From Burkholderiales bacterium 39-55-53 (GTDB lineage: Bacteria; Pseudomonadota; Gammaproteobacteria; Burkholderiales; Burkholderiaceae_C): a stretch of DNA of 64,000 nucleotides. Positions 21,487 through 31,337 of the stretch are shown here, one piece after another. The notes beneath the pieces are model-generated. The model made no database searches, was not told the origin of the DNA, and was given only the letters and a program-made list of their open reading frames with translations. The stretch is from the NCBI GenBank assembly GCA_002282445.1, contig NCJK01000001.1:744001-808000 (forward strand), read 5' to 3'. A program made the position numbers and the translations under genes. Position 1 is the stretch's first letter. Each line of letters starts with the position of its first letter.

Positions 21487-21909
21487 TCAAGGCTGGGCTG
21501 ATTTGGCCAAAAAATCTCGCCAAGCGTGCAACACCGCTTTCACCTCAGCCAAAGCAAATCGACCTTCTGGCAAGTTCCACCAATCGGTGTCCTCTGGCCC
21601 CACATTGCTTTGGTTGAACTGCACACCCGTGGTTTTGAAATCCACGCAAAACATATCGCCATCGGCAAACCACTCAGTGATGCTGTGGTTTTCTAATTGG
21701 ATCAAGGCTTTCAACGCTTCATCGCAACGCGCCACCTCGGCCATGTCACTGGTGAGCCAGCTGCACACGAACCGATTGAGTGGGTGCTGATCAGCATCCG
21801 TCGCATCGCCTTTGGGCGCACGCCATTCACACACGGGATAGCTCACAGGCTTGGCCGCTGAGCCAGGCACTGGCAATTCTTGGTGGTGGAAAAAATGAAT
21901 GTGTTTCAT
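21487..21909 (-). CDS. Probable immunity protein for the adjacent EndoU RNase
   Basis: This 140-residue soluble protein has no signal peptide and no domain I can name. The sequence is rich in Trp, His and acidic residues (for example WFADGDMFCVDF and PEDTDWWNLPEG), as is common in small immunity proteins. The start at 21909 gives MKHIHFFHHQEL. A longer frame upstream would overlap the EndoU gene. It begins 13 bp after the stop of the exported EndoU ribonuclease on the same strand. The immunity role is inferred from position only. Confidence 0.5.
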   Translation of the reverse strand: MKHIHFFHHQELPVPGSAAKPVSYPVCEWRAPKGDATDADQHPLNRFVCSWLTSDMAEVARCDEALKALIQLENHSITEWFADGDMFCVDFKTTGVQFNQSNVGPEDTDWWNLPEGRFALAEVKAVLHAWRDFLAKSAQP

Positions 21910-21922
21910 GGTCGTGGCTTCC

Positions 21923-22423
21923 TCATTTGGCATAGACGGGATAGGCCGTGACACGCGGGGCGGTGTAGCCCTCCACGCGCACACCGCTGGGCGTGAGGGC
22001 GCTCCACTTGTCGCCACGGATGGTTTTGTTGGGGCTGTTCCAAGCGGCATCGAGTTCAGAGGCCACACGCTCAGCGTTCCACGCCTTGGGGAACATGGTG
22101 TTTTGCATGGGCTTGCCGTTGCGATCGGTCTTGGTCACCCATTGGCCGGGGCGCGAGGGGTCAGCCATTTGCACATGGGCGCGATACACGCCAGTGGCAT
22201 CGGGCGCTGATTCGCTGCCGGGGATCACACGCACATCACCACTCAGCAAAGTGTGCCCGCCCGTGGGTAAGCCTGTGCGGCGGTTGAAGTCCGCGCCCAC
22301 CACGTGCTCAATGTCGATGGGCGAGCGTGCACTGGCAACACCAGACAAGGCCGACATGCACAACATCAACGCAAGCACCATGGCTGCACGCCATGAGCTG
22401 AATAAATTTCGATTCAAAAACAT
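21923..22423 (-). CDS. Exported EndoU-family ribonuclease (possible toxin)
   Basis: This 166-residue protein has a Sec signal peptide (about residues 1-32, SGVASA-RS) directly followed by a bacterial EndoU domain. The family landmarks are DIEHVVGADF (His40), TGGHTLL (His57), WVTK (Lys98) and NTMFPKAWN. In the characterised CdiA-CT EndoU toxins two His and one Lys form the RNA-cleaving site. Here the domain is free-standing and secreted rather than attached to a large CdiA. The next gene (21487-21909) is placed like an immunity gene. A housekeeping periplasmic nuclease is the alternative. Confidence 0.75.
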   Translation of the reverse strand: MFLNRNLFSSWRAAMVLALMLCMSALSGVASARSPIDIEHVVGADFNRRTGLPTGGHTLLSGDVRVIPGSESAPDATGVYRAHVQMADPSRPGQWVTKTDRNGKPMQNTMFPKAWNAERVASELDAAWNSPNKTIRGDKWSALTPSGVRVEGYTAPRVTAYPVYAK

Positions 22424-22443
22424 ACGTCACTCTCTCTTGTTCA

Positions 22444-24270
22444 TCACTCGCCCAATACCACGCCTTCACGGCGTGGGTCAGCGCCACTGATCCATTCAGA
22501 TCGGCTAGATTTATTTCGACGCACCACGGCTTGCAAACCGCTGGTCAACGCCAGCTCTTTGACCTCGTGGCCGCGCTCGCGCAAGGACACAAGCGTAGCA
22601 GGTGCAAAGCGGCCGCCTTCCAATACCAGCGGCCCGCCCACACTGCCAAAGTTGGGCAGTGCAATGGCTTGCTGTGGGCTCATGCCCCAGTTCAACACGC
22701 CATACAAAGTTTTGGCGGTGAAGTGGATGATCATCGCGCCGCCAGGGCTGCCCACACTCATCACCAGTTGGCCCGTGGCTTTGTCAAACACCAAGGTGGG
22801 TGACATGGAGGAACGAGGGCGCTTGTTAGGCTGCACACGGTTGGCGACCAAACGGCCTTGTGCATCACGCGGCGCAAAGCTGAAATCGGTCAGCTCGTTG
22901 TTGAGCAAAAAACCTTTGACCATTTGGCGCGAACCAAACGCGTCTTCAATGGTGGTGGTCATGGCCAGTGCGTTGCCCTGACCATCGACGATGCTGATGT
23001 GCGATGTGCCGTACTCGGGCTGATCCACCATCGGCGCAAAGCTGCTGCGCTGGGCACGCACAGGCACGCCTGGCAAGACTTGCGTTTGGGCCGTGGGCTG
23101 TATGAATTTGGCGCGCTCGCGCAAATATGCAGGAGCCAGCAAGCTTTGCCACTCGCCGCTGGGGGCCGGCGCAAAGTCAGGGTCGGCCACGTATTGCGCA
23201 CGGTCTGCAAACGCGAGGCGAGAGGCCTCGGTGTAAAGATGCAACCAGCGCGCATCGGGTGTGCCGTCCACGGCCTCAGTGGGCGAGGACATCAACGATG
23301 CAGGTGTGTGCTGCAACATGCCCAATATTTGGCCAATGGCAATCGCGCCCGAGCTGGGTGGCGGGAAACCACACACGCGGTAGACGCGGCTAACTGCTGC
23401 ATGGTCAAAGCACACAGGCGTACGCTCTTTGGCTTGGTAGTTGGCCAAGTCGCTCAGTGCCAAGCGGCCAGGGTTGCTGGGGTGCTGCTGCACTTTGCGC
23501 ACCACGGTCTCGGCCACATCACCGCTGTAAAACGCTTGCACCCCCTCAGTGGCAATGCGTTGCAACACTGCGGCAAGCTCTGGGTTACGCAACGCGTAAC
23601 CTATCGCGTGAGGCTCGCCATTGGCTTGGTAAAAGTAAGCGCGTGCGGTGGGGTCTAAGCGCAAATACGCATCGGCCTTGAGCTGCGCATGCAAGCGCGG
23701 GCTGATGGCAAAGCCTTGGGTGGCCAAGGCGATGGCGGGCTCAAACAACTTGGCCCATGGCAGTTTGCCGTGTTGTGCATGAGCCTGCGCCAACATGCGC
23801 AGCACACCGGGCGTGCCCACCGAACGGCCGCCCACCACGGCGGCATGAAATGCCAGTGGTTTGCCATCGGCATTGAGCAGCATGTCTTCGGTGGCGGCTG
23901 CAGGTGCGGTCTCGCGGCCATCGAAGGCTTGCACTTTAGGTACGCCCTCACCTGATGTGCTGTGCAACAAAAACGCACCGCCACCAATGCCACTCGATTG
24001 CGGCTCGACCAAGCCCAACACCATTTGCACGGCAATGGCGGCATCTACGGCGGAGCCTCCTGCTTTCAATACCTCAAAGCCCGCCTGCGTGGCCAAAGGG
24101 TTGGCAGCTGCCACGGCAAACTTAGCCGTCACCACATCGGCTTTGCGTGTGAAGCCCGTGGCGATTTCGGGTTGCAACGGTCCTTGGCCTGTCGCCCCCG
24201 GCCAAGTGGCACATGCGGCTAAGCCAACGGTTACAGCGAGCGCTAAGCCAAGACGTTTGAAATTGGTCAT
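22444..24270 (-). CDS. ggt: Gamma-glutamyltransferase (glutathione hydrolase)
   Basis: Ggt is made as a proenzyme that cuts itself before a catalytic threonine and then hydrolyses or transfers gamma-glutamyl groups from glutathione in the periplasm. The 608-residue product starts MTNFKRLGLALAV and has a lipobox-like LAAC, so it may be a lipoprotein. The autoprocessing site is at EYGTSHISIVDGQGNA. The GSPGGAMI motif of the small subunit is present. An upstream extension of 42 codons is rejected because it lacks a signal peptide. Confidence 0.93.
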   Translation of the reverse strand: MTNFKRLGLALAVTVGLAACATWPGATGQGPLQPEIATGFTRKADVVTAKFAVAAANPLATQAGFEVLKAGGSAVDAAIAVQMVLGLVEPQSSGIGGGAFLLHSTSGEGVPKVQAFDGRETAPAAATEDMLLNADGKPLAFHAAVVGGRSVGTPGVLRMLAQAHAQHGKLPWAKLFEPAIALATQGFAISPRLHAQLKADAYLRLDPTARAYFYQANGEPHAIGYALRNPELAAVLQRIATEGVQAFYSGDVAETVVRKVQQHPSNPGRLALSDLANYQAKERTPVCFDHAAVSRVYRVCGFPPPSSGAIAIGQILGMLQHTPASLMSSPTEAVDGTPDARWLHLYTEASRLAFADRAQYVADPDFAPAPSGEWQSLLAPAYLRERAKFIQPTAQTQVLPGVPVRAQRSSFAPMVDQPEYGTSHISIVDGQGNALAMTTTIEDAFGSRQMVKGFLLNNELTDFSFAPRDAQGRLVANRVQPNKRPRSSMSPTLVFDKATGQLVMSVGSPGGAMIIHFTAKTLYGVLNWGMSPQQAIALPNFGSVGGPLVLEGGRFAPATLVSLRERGHEVKELALTSGLQAVVRRNKSSRSEWISGADPRREGVVLGE

Positions 24271-24293
24271 CACACAGCCCTGCAAAATTACAT

Positions 24294-24318
24294 AAAAAAA
24301 CGGCACCCGAAGGTGCCG
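24294..24318 (-). terminator. Rho-independent terminator after tctA
   Basis: A 7-bp stem CGGCACC/GGTGCCG with a CGAA loop (TTCG on the minus strand) is followed on the minus strand by seven T. It lies about 22 bp after the tctA stop codon. Confidence 0.88.
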
Positions 24319-24340
24319 CTCGCATTCGGAATGATCCGAA

Positions 24341-25852
24341 TTATTCCTCGACGAAGGCTTCTTCGCGTTTGTGTTTGACAGAAGGCAACAACACAATCAC
24401 CAAAAGCAACACTGCCGCAGCCAGCAAACCGGCTGAGATGGGACGCGTACCAAACACTGTCCAATCTCCACGAGACAGCAGCAGCGCACGGCGCAGGTTT
24501 TCTTCCATCATCGGTCCAAGGATGAAGCCCAACAACAATGGTGCGGGCTCAGCACCCAACTTGACAAACAAGTAGCCAATGAAACCAAACATGGCCACCA
24601 TCCAGATGTCAAAGGTGTTGTTGTTGGTCGAGTACACACCGACCGCGCAGAACAACACAATGGCTGGGAACAAGAAGCGGTAAGGCACTGACAACAACTT
24701 GATCCACATGCCGATCAATGGCAAGTTCAAGATCACAAGCATCAAGTTACCAATCCACATCGAGGCAATCAGACCCCAGAACAACTCGGGGTTGCTGGTC
24801 ATCACCTGTGGGCCGGGTTGGATGTTGTGAATGGTCATCGCACCCACCATCAAAGCCATCACGGCGTTGGGTGGAATACCCAAGGTGAGCAATGGAATGA
24901 ACGAGGTTTGAGCGCCCGCATTGTTAGCCGCTTCAGGCGCTGCCACACCACGGATGTTGCCTTGGCCAAATGGCACTTCGCCGGGGCGCAATGCTGTTTT
25001 CTTCTCAATGGTGTAGGCCGCAAACGCTGCCAGCAACGCACCGCCACCGGGCAAGACGCCCAGCAACGAACCCAAAGCTGTGCCGCGAATGACGGCTGGC
25101 ATCATGTTCTGGAAGTCTTCCTTGGTGGGGAACAAACCTTCCACCTTGGCCGTGAACACTTCGCGGTCTTCTTCGGGACGCGAGAGGTTGGAAATAATTT
25201 CACCGTAACCAAACACACCCATGGCGATGGTCACAAAGCCCAGACCGTCGGTGAGTTCGGGAATGTCAAAGCTGAAGCGTGCCACGCCAGAGTTGACGTC
25301 AGTACCAATCAAGCCCATCAAGAGGCCCAACACGATCATGGCAATCGCTTTGAGCAAAGAGCCCGAAGCCAACACCACCGCACCGACCAAGCCCAAAATC
25401 ATGAGCGAGAAATATTCAGCAGGGCCAAACTTGAACGCGAGTTCAGTCAAAGGAGGCGCGAAGGCCGCCAAGATCAAAGTACCCACAGAACCAGCGAAAA
25501 ACGAACCTAAGCCAGCAGCTGCCAACGCGGGGCCTGCGCGGCCTTTGCGAGCCATTTGATAGCCGTCGATGGTGGTCACCACCGAAGACGATTCACCGGG
25601 CAAGTTGACCAAAATCGCGGTGGTCGAGCCACCGTATTGAGCGCCGTAATAAATACCGGCCAACATGATCAGCGCCGACACAGGTGGCAACGCGTAAGTG
25701 GCTGGCAACAACATGGCGATGGTCGCCACGGGGCCAATACCTGGCAACACACCGATAAGCGTGCCCAAGATACAACCGGTCAAGGCGTACATCAGGTTGA
25801 TGGGCGTGAAAGCCACGCCAAAACCCAATGAGAGGTTTGCAATCAAATCCAT
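24341..25852 (-). CDS. tctA: Tripartite tricarboxylate transporter, large permease TctA
   Basis: TctA is the large membrane subunit of secondary transporters that take up citrate-like acids delivered by a periplasmic TctC protein. The 503-residue protein has about twelve helices and the conserved GVLPGIGPVATIAMLLP and YGGSTTAILVNLPGE motifs. The adjacent tctB is 15 bp upstream. No tctC lies beside them, so the binding protein must come from elsewhere in the genome. Confidence 0.93.
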   Translation of the reverse strand: MDLIANLSLGFGVAFTPINLMYALTGCILGTLIGVLPGIGPVATIAMLLPATYALPPVSALIMLAGIYYGAQYGGSTTAILVNLPGESSSVVTTIDGYQMARKGRAGPALAAAGLGSFFAGSVGTLILAAFAPPLTELAFKFGPAEYFSLMILGLVGAVVLASGSLLKAIAMIVLGLLMGLIGTDVNSGVARFSFDIPELTDGLGFVTIAMGVFGYGEIISNLSRPEEDREVFTAKVEGLFPTKEDFQNMMPAVIRGTALGSLLGVLPGGGALLAAFAAYTIEKKTALRPGEVPFGQGNIRGVAAPEAANNAGAQTSFIPLLTLGIPPNAVMALMVGAMTIHNIQPGPQVMTSNPELFWGLIASMWIGNLMLVILNLPLIGMWIKLLSVPYRFLFPAIVLFCAVGVYSTNNNTFDIWMVAMFGFIGYLFVKLGAEPAPLLLGFILGPMMEENLRRALLLSRGDWTVFGTRPISAGLLAAAVLLLVIVLLPSVKHKREEAFVEE

Positions 25853-25867
25853 TTTTTATTCTCCGAC

Positions 25868-26353
25868 TCAACCAGTGATAAAGGCAGGCCATACAGGCAT
25901 CTGCAGCTTCAAGGCCCAAATAAAGGCAAGGTAGCTACCCACGGCCAACACGGTGGCCAAGATCAGCACTTCCTTGAGGTTGAAGGTCTCGCCCGCTTTG
26001 CTGGCCACGATGACCAAGGCATAAATGCCGGCAATCAAGCCCATGGGTGGCAAACCGATGCTGGGCAAGCCGCCCAACAACACGCCAAAAATCAGGTTAG
26101 CGCCCAAGATGTACACAATGGGTTTCCAAGCGAACTTGCCCACAGGCTCGCCGTCTTCGGTGTGCTCCACCAACGAGTAGAACGTGATGAACGCGCCCAA
26201 CACGGCCAAAAAGATGCCCAGCAACAACGGAAAGTAGCCGGGGCCCATGCGCGCACCCGTGCCAATGTTGTAGTTGGTTGCACCCCAAGCGAATGCGCCA
26301 CCGACCAATGTGAACATCAGGCCGGAGAAAAAGTCTTTTTGACTTTTGATCAT
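25868..26353 (-). CDS. tctB: Tripartite tricarboxylate transporter, small subunit TctB
   Basis: This is the small four-helix membrane subunit that works with TctA. The product is 161 residues with the family start KDFFSGLMFTLVGGAFAWGA and MGPGYFPLLLG. Start 26353 is chosen because an AGGAG box lies seven bases before it. The frame is open eight codons further upstream. tctB and tctA form a two-gene operon ended by the terminator at 24294-24318. Confidence 0.9.
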   Translation of the reverse strand: MIKSQKDFFSGLMFTLVGGAFAWGATNYNIGTGARMGPGYFPLLLGIFLAVLGAFITFYSLVEHTEDGEPVGKFAWKPIVYILGANLIFGVLLGGLPSIGLPPMGLIAGIYALVIVASKAGETFNLKEVLILATVLAVGSYLAFIWALKLQMPVWPAFITG

Positions 26354-26470
26354 TTCTTCTCCTCTATCCAATAGCAAATATGGCGTGAATTATGGTGTTC
26401 ACGCATAGGCACGCCCGATGTGGGTTACACCTATTTTGAGGAGGGATTAAATAGGGGGTTAACCCCTAAA

Positions 26471-27232
26471 TCACAGGTCTTTGAGGGGTTTGAAGACGCG
26501 CAACCACTTGGTGGCGGGCAGTGGCCAACGGGCTTGGATGGCCTCGGCACGTGCCATCAATTCGGCGCGTTTGGGGGCGCTGGGGGTGCGCTGTGCCAGC
26601 ACCACGGTGTTGCCCTCACGTGTGGGCTTGAAGGCCCACAGTGCGTCCGGACCAAAAGCGGCCGCCATCTTCTCCACGCTTTGGTCAAAGCTGGAACTGC
26701 GCCCAAACAGGTTGACGGTCATGCAGCCTTCGTCGGTCAACAAGCTGCGGCAGTCGGCATAGAACTCGGCACTGTCCAGCACGGGTGATGCAGCTTCGTG
26801 GTCGTACAAGTCCACTTGCAGCGCATCAATCTGGCCGCGCCAGTGGTCGTGCTTGGCTACCTCGGCGGCATCGCCCAACACCACTTGCAGCTTAGCGCTG
26901 TCGGCTGGCAGCTTGAACCACAGGCGGCAGGCGGCCACCACTTGTGGGTTGAGTTCAATGGCGGTGGTTTTCATGCGCAGGTGCTTGAATGAAAACTTGG
27001 TGAGCGACGCCGCGCCCAACCCCAACTGCATGGCGTGCAGCTTGCCCACTTTGTCGATGTCCACAAACAAGAGCCACGCCATCATGCGTTGCACGTATTC
27101 AAGATCGATGTCGAAAGGTTTGTCGATGTTCATCGAACCTTGCACCCACGGCGTGCCGAGGTGCAGGTAGCGGGTGTCGCCGTAGTCAGAGAAATTGACT
27201 TCTGGGAGTTCGAGTTTTTTCTTGCTTGCCAT
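26471..27232 (-). CDS. Spermidine synthase-like protein
   Basis: This 253-residue protein has the Rossmann fold of spermidine synthases, with AIELNPQVVAAC as the nucleotide-binding motif and LQVDLYDHEA in place of the aminopropyl-acceptor DAYD/DxxD loop. The N-terminal beta domain is short. Several polyamine-site residues differ from true SpeE, so the substrate is uncertain and it may be another small-molecule transferase. The start MASKKKLELPE is preferred over an upstream ATG. recJ ends 29 bp upstream on the same strand. Confidence 0.72.
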   Translation of the reverse strand: MASKKKLELPEVNFSDYGDTRYLHLGTPWVQGSMNIDKPFDIDLEYVQRMMAWLLFVDIDKVGKLHAMQLGLGAASLTKFSFKHLRMKTTAIELNPQVVAACRLWFKLPADSAKLQVVLGDAAEVAKHDHWRGQIDALQVDLYDHEAASPVLDSAEFYADCRSLLTDEGCMTVNLFGRSSSFDQSVEKMAAAFGPDALWAFKPTREGNTVVLAQRTPSAPKRAELMARAEAIQARWPLPATKWLRVFKPLKDL

Positions 27233-27261
27233 TGCGTTGCTTATTCTTATGTTTTTGTTAT

Positions 27262-28971
27262 TTATCCAGCCATGCCTTCGACCACAAAGCGCACGCGCTT
27301 GTTGCCCTGCCATTCATCCGCTTCTAGGCGAAACGCCAAATGCGCGAGCGCGGGCAGTGGGTCCACTCGACCAAACCAAATGCCATCCACAGGCTGGCCA
27401 TGGTGGCGCAGTTTGAGGGCCAAATGTTTTTCGCCCACCAATCGTTGGCCCACCACCTCGACCTCTTCGCTGAACGTGGGTGGTGCAAAGCCTTGGCCCC
27501 ACACTTCGCGCGCCAAGGTGTCGGCCAACTCGGGGCGACGGTATTCGGGCAGCAAGGGGCCGTCGGTTTCTAAGCGGCGTTGTAAGGTGGCTTCATCGAG
27601 CCACTCTTGCGCGACTTGTTGCAGCGCTTCTTCAAAGGTGGCAAGGTTGTCTTCTTCCAAGGTGCAACCCGCCGCCATGGCGTGACCGCCAAAGCGCAGC
27701 AACACGCCGGGGTGGCGTTTGGCCACGAGGTCGAGTGCATCGCGCAAATGAAAGCCGGGAATAGATCGGCCAGAGCCCTTCAGCTCGTGCCCCTTGCCCG
27801 CCGCTTGGCTAGGCGCAAACACAAACGTGGGGCGGTGGTGCAAGTCTTTGAGCTTGGCTGCCACGATGCCCACCACGCCTTCATGGAAGTCGGGGTCGAA
27901 CACGCACAGGGCTGAGGGCGGTTCTTCTTCGGGGTCAAACATTTCTTGCGCCAGCTCTAGGGCTTGCTCGCGCATGTCGCCTTCAATCTCGCGGCGCTCG
28001 CGGTTGATGCGGTCGAGCTGTGTGGCCAGCTCGGTGGCGCGGCCCACGTCGTCTGTCGTTAAACACTCAATGCCTAACGTCATATCGGACAAACGGCCTG
28101 CGGCATTGATGCGCGGCCCCACGGCAAAACCAAAATCTTGTGAGGTGCATTTCTCGCTGGTGCGACCCGCCGCTGCAAACAAAGCGGTCATGCCCGCGGG
28201 CATCTGGCCCTTGCGCACACGCGCCAAACCTTGGGCCACCAAACGGCGGTTGTTGGCGTCGAGCTTGACCACGTCGGCCACTGTGCCCAGCGCGACGAGT
28301 GGCAACAAGGTGTCTAGCTTCGGTTGCTGTTCTGCGGTGAACACGCCGCGCTTGCGCAGCTCCGCACGCAAAACGAGCAACACATAAAACATCACACCCA
28401 CACCGGCGAGTGCTTTGCTCTCAAACGTACAGCCGGGTTGGTTGGGGTTGACGATGGCGTCAGCCTCGGGCAACACAGCCGCAGGCAAATGGTGGTCGGT
28501 GACGAGCACTTGCAAGCCCAGCTTGCGCGCGGTGGCCACGCCCTCGACGCTGGCAATGCCGTTATCGACAGTGATGAGCACATCCGCGCCACTGGCTTTG
28601 ACGCGCTCTGCAATGGGTGGCGTGAGGCCATAGCCATCGACCACGCGGTCGGGCACGATGTAGCTCACGTTCTTCGCACCCAGCAAGCGCAGGCCACGCA
28701 GGGCCACGGCACAAGCAGTTGCTCCATCACAGTCGTAGTCCGCCACGATGCACAGTTTTTTATTGGCAGCCATCGCATCGGCCAGCAACACGGCGGCGGC
28801 TTCAATGCCTTTCAATCCTGTGGGCGGCAACAGTTGCGCCAGCGACGCGTCGAGCGTGGCGGCATCTTGAATGCCGCGTGCGGCATACAGGCGTGCCAAC
28901 AACGGATGCACGCCCGCTTGCTCCAGCACCCAAATGCTGCGCGGTGGCATGTCGCGTGGGATGAATTGCAT
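27262..28971 (-). CDS. recJ: Single-stranded-DNA exonuclease RecJ
   Basis: RecJ degrades single-stranded DNA 5' to 3' in recombination and mismatch repair. The 569-residue protein has the DHH phosphoesterase motifs (CIVADYDCDGATAC, ITVDNGIASV and VTDHHLP) and the C-terminal DHHA1 domain with LLRFGGHAMAAG. Length is normal. It is 4 bp downstream of the rpfE-like gene, and the pair is probably co-transcribed. Confidence 0.95.
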   Translation of the reverse strand: MQFIPRDMPPRSIWVLEQAGVHPLLARLYAARGIQDAATLDASLAQLLPPTGLKGIEAAAVLLADAMAANKKLCIVADYDCDGATACAVALRGLRLLGAKNVSYIVPDRVVDGYGLTPPIAERVKASGADVLITVDNGIASVEGVATARKLGLQVLVTDHHLPAAVLPEADAIVNPNQPGCTFESKALAGVGVMFYVLLVLRAELRKRGVFTAEQQPKLDTLLPLVALGTVADVVKLDANNRRLVAQGLARVRKGQMPAGMTALFAAAGRTSEKCTSQDFGFAVGPRINAAGRLSDMTLGIECLTTDDVGRATELATQLDRINRERREIEGDMREQALELAQEMFDPEEEPPSALCVFDPDFHEGVVGIVAAKLKDLHHRPTFVFAPSQAAGKGHELKGSGRSIPGFHLRDALDLVAKRHPGVLLRFGGHAMAAGCTLEEDNLATFEEALQQVAQEWLDEATLQRRLETDGPLLPEYRRPELADTLAREVWGQGFAPPTFSEEVEVVGQRLVGEKHLALKLRHHGQPVDGIWFGRVDPLPALAHLAFRLEADEWQGNKRVRFVVEGMAG

Positions 28972-28975
28972 GGGC

Positions 28976-29983
28976 TTAGTCTTTCAAGGGCGCTACGGCC
29001 AACACGGTGTCTAAAGAAGTGGGGGCGAAGTGTGTGCGCACGCGTTGCCAAAGCGTTGGCGCTGCACTGTCGTACACATGAAACTCATGCTCGCCACACA
29101 ACACCAAACGTTGCGGCTCGCCTGCGGCCAAACGCGCCAGCATGGGTGCAATGACGTGGGCATCGACGTGTTGCCATGCTTCGAGCCAACCCATCAGGTC
29201 TTGCTGCAACGCGCTTTCGCGCAGGGTGTGAACCACCTGGGGTTCTCGGCGTGTGGTGGGCGATAATGCGCCCGTGCCATGCACCCAAAACGAATTGATG
29301 GTCAAACGGCGGCTGTCGTTGACAGGATGGGTGTAGAGCAACATTTGCATTTCGTTTTGCAAACGACGCAACAGTTTGGCGGCGGGGCTGAGCGCATCGG
29401 CAGCCACATGGCTGCCCACCAACCACGGGTCGATGTTGCGGCCGATCACTCGGTCTAGCGAGGCGGTGGGTAAGTCAACAAATAAATGCGACTGCGCCAG
29501 CCATTGGCCTTGCTTGTAGGGGTGCAAACGAATGCCGTCTTCTGCGAAGAAGTTTTGCATGGCTTTCAACAGTGTGTCGTCTGTGGCTTCGTCGATTTGC
29601 AAGTAAGCGGGGTCGCCCAGCGTCACTTGGCCATTGCTCACATGCCAGTTGCACAGATTGATGAACGCCCAGCCCTTTGCTGCATCGCTCGCAGCCAAGC
29701 CGCTCTCTGCTGCAGCACGCGCAGCCCATGGCAAACAACCATCCTGCGCGGGCCAACCAACGGCTTTTGCCCATGCTCGCTCATGCGGCGGCGAGAGCGT
29801 GGCCAGCAAAGGCTCTTGCACAGCATCCACTTGCACATCCACACACTTCGCCTGCGCCAACCATGTGCGCAAATTGGGCAACTCTGCCTTGGCCAACACT
29901 GAAGTCTCAGGGCCTTGAAGGGTCCAAAGCGAAAAAGGAATCAGGGTGGTGTCGCGCACAGAATGGATCAGCACAGATGTCAT
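28976..29983 (-). CDS. Conserved RecJ-linked protein (RpfE-like)
   Basis: This 335-residue soluble protein belongs to a family found next to recJ in many beta- and gammaproteobacteria. In Xanthomonas the corresponding gene has been called rpfE. Databases sometimes label members phosphoglycerate mutase, but I see no RHG phosphohistidine motif. Recognisable stretches are INLCNWHVSNGQVTLGDP and NSFWVHGTGAL. The function is unknown. The start at 29983 (MTSVLIHSVRD) avoids overlap with the promoter of divergent lolC. Confidence 0.6.
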   Translation of the reverse strand: MTSVLIHSVRDTTLIPFSLWTLQGPETSVLAKAELPNLRTWLAQAKCVDVQVDAVQEPLLATLSPPHERAWAKAVGWPAQDGCLPWAARAAAESGLAASDAAKGWAFINLCNWHVSNGQVTLGDPAYLQIDEATDDTLLKAMQNFFAEDGIRLHPYKQGQWLAQSHLFVDLPTASLDRVIGRNIDPWLVGSHVAADALSPAAKLLRRLQNEMQMLLYTHPVNDSRRLTINSFWVHGTGALSPTTRREPQVVHTLRESALQQDLMGWLEAWQHVDAHVIAPMLARLAAGEPQRLVLCGEHEFHVYDSAAPTLWQRVRTHFAPTSLDTVLAVAPLKD

Positions 29984-30057
29984 AGATGGTGATTGTCCGT
30001 GATGCAGCCCGACGCTTTGCAAAGGGTTGTTTTGCGCTACGGGATAATCCAGCCCAC

Positions 30058-31329
30058 ATGCAAACCTCCTCCTCCAAACTTCCCTACGAACTGCTGATTG
30101 GCTGGCGTTACACGCGCGCGGGTCGCGTGGCCGGTCGTAACGGTTTTATTTCGTTCATCTCGGGTGTGTCCATGCTGGGCATTGCGCTGGGCGTGGCCGC
30201 ACTCATCATTGTGTTGAGCGTGATGAACGGCTTTCAAAAAGAAGTGCGCGACCGCATGTTGGCCGTGGTGTCACACATCGAGCTACTCGCCCCCGGTGGC
30301 GAAGGCTTTGCCGATGTGAATGCACTTATCGTCCAAGCCAAACAAAACACCGAAGTAGTGGCAGCCGCCCCCTTTGTGTCACAACAGGCACTGATGGCAC
30401 GTGGTGAAGACATGCGCGGCGCAATGGTGCGCGGCATTGACCCCGAACCTGAAACACAGGTGAGCGACTTCACCTTGCAATTACCCCCTACAGTGCGCGC
30501 CACCTTGCAGCCCGGCAGCTTCAATGTGGTGCTTGGCGGTGAACTGGCCATGTCCATGGGCGTGCGCGTGGGCGACCAAATCACCCTCATCGCGCCAGGT
30601 GGGCAAGTCACTCCTGCTGGCGTGATGCCACGTTTGAAGCAGTTGCATGTGTCGGGCATTTTTGATTCGGGCCATTACGAATACGACGCCACGCTTGCGC
30701 TGCTGCACATGGAAGACGCACAACGCATCTTCCGCCTTGAGTCCCCCACGGGCGTGCGCCTCAAAATCAAAGACAGCCAGCAAGCCCGCAGCGTGGCTTA
30801 TGACTTGGCGATGCAACTCGGCCCAGAGGTGATCGTGCGCGATTGGACGCGCCAAAACCGCACATGGTTTGCGGCGGTGCAGGTGGAAAAACGCATGATG
30901 TTCATCATCCTCACGCTCATCGTGGCGGTGGCGGCGTTCAACCTCGTCACCACGCTGGTGATGACGGTGACCGACAAACGTGCCGACATCGCCATCTTGC
31001 GCACGCTGGGCGCAAGCCCCAAAAGCATCATGGCCATCTTTGTGGTGCAGGGTGCGACTGTGGGTGTGCTTGGCACATTAGGTGGTTTGCTGCTCGGCCT
31101 GTCAGTGGCCTTCAACATTGATGTCATCGTGCCTGCCATTGAGAACCTGCTAGGTGCGAGCTTCTTGCCACGCGACATTTACCTGATCAGTCGTATGCCC
31201 AGCGATCCGCAAGCCGCTGACATTTGGCCTGTCGCCATCATTTCGCTAGTGCTGGCTTTCTTAGCCACCATCTACCCCAGTTGGCGCGCCAGTCGCGTCA
31301 ACCCTGCTCAAGCCTTGCGCTACGAATGA
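30058..31329 (+). CDS. lolC: Lipoprotein-releasing ABC transporter permease LolC/E
   Basis: This inner-membrane protein works with LolD to extract lipoproteins from the membrane and pass them to LolA. The 423-residue protein starts [18 protein letters not shown] and has one N-terminal helix, a large periplasmic domain (about 50-270), and three C-terminal helices of the MacB/FtsX fold. The family motif [20 protein letters not shown] is present. Only one LolC/E gene is here, as in species that use a homodimer (LolF). lolD follows after 8 bp. Confidence 0.93.
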   Translation: MQTSSSKLPYELLIGWRYTRAGRVAGRNGFISFISGVSMLGIALGVAALIIVLSVMNGFQKEVRDRMLAVVSHIELLAPGGEGFADVNALIVQAKQNTEVVAAAPFVSQQALMARGEDMRGAMVRGIDPEPETQVSDFTLQLPPTVRATLQPGSFNVVLGGELAMSMGVRVGDQITLIAPGGQVTPAGVMPRLKQLHVSGIFDSGHYEYDATLALLHMEDAQRIFRLESPTGVRLKIKDSQQARSVAYDLAMQLGPEVIVRDWTRQNRTWFAAVQVEKRMMFIILTLIVAVAAFNLVTTLVMTVTDKRADIAILRTLGASPKSIMAIFVVQGATVGVLGTLGGLLLGLSVAFNIDVIVPAIENLLGASFLPRDIYLISRMPSDPQAADIWPVAIISLVLAFLATIYPSWRASRVNPAQALRYE

Positions 31330-31337
31330 GGCTTGTT

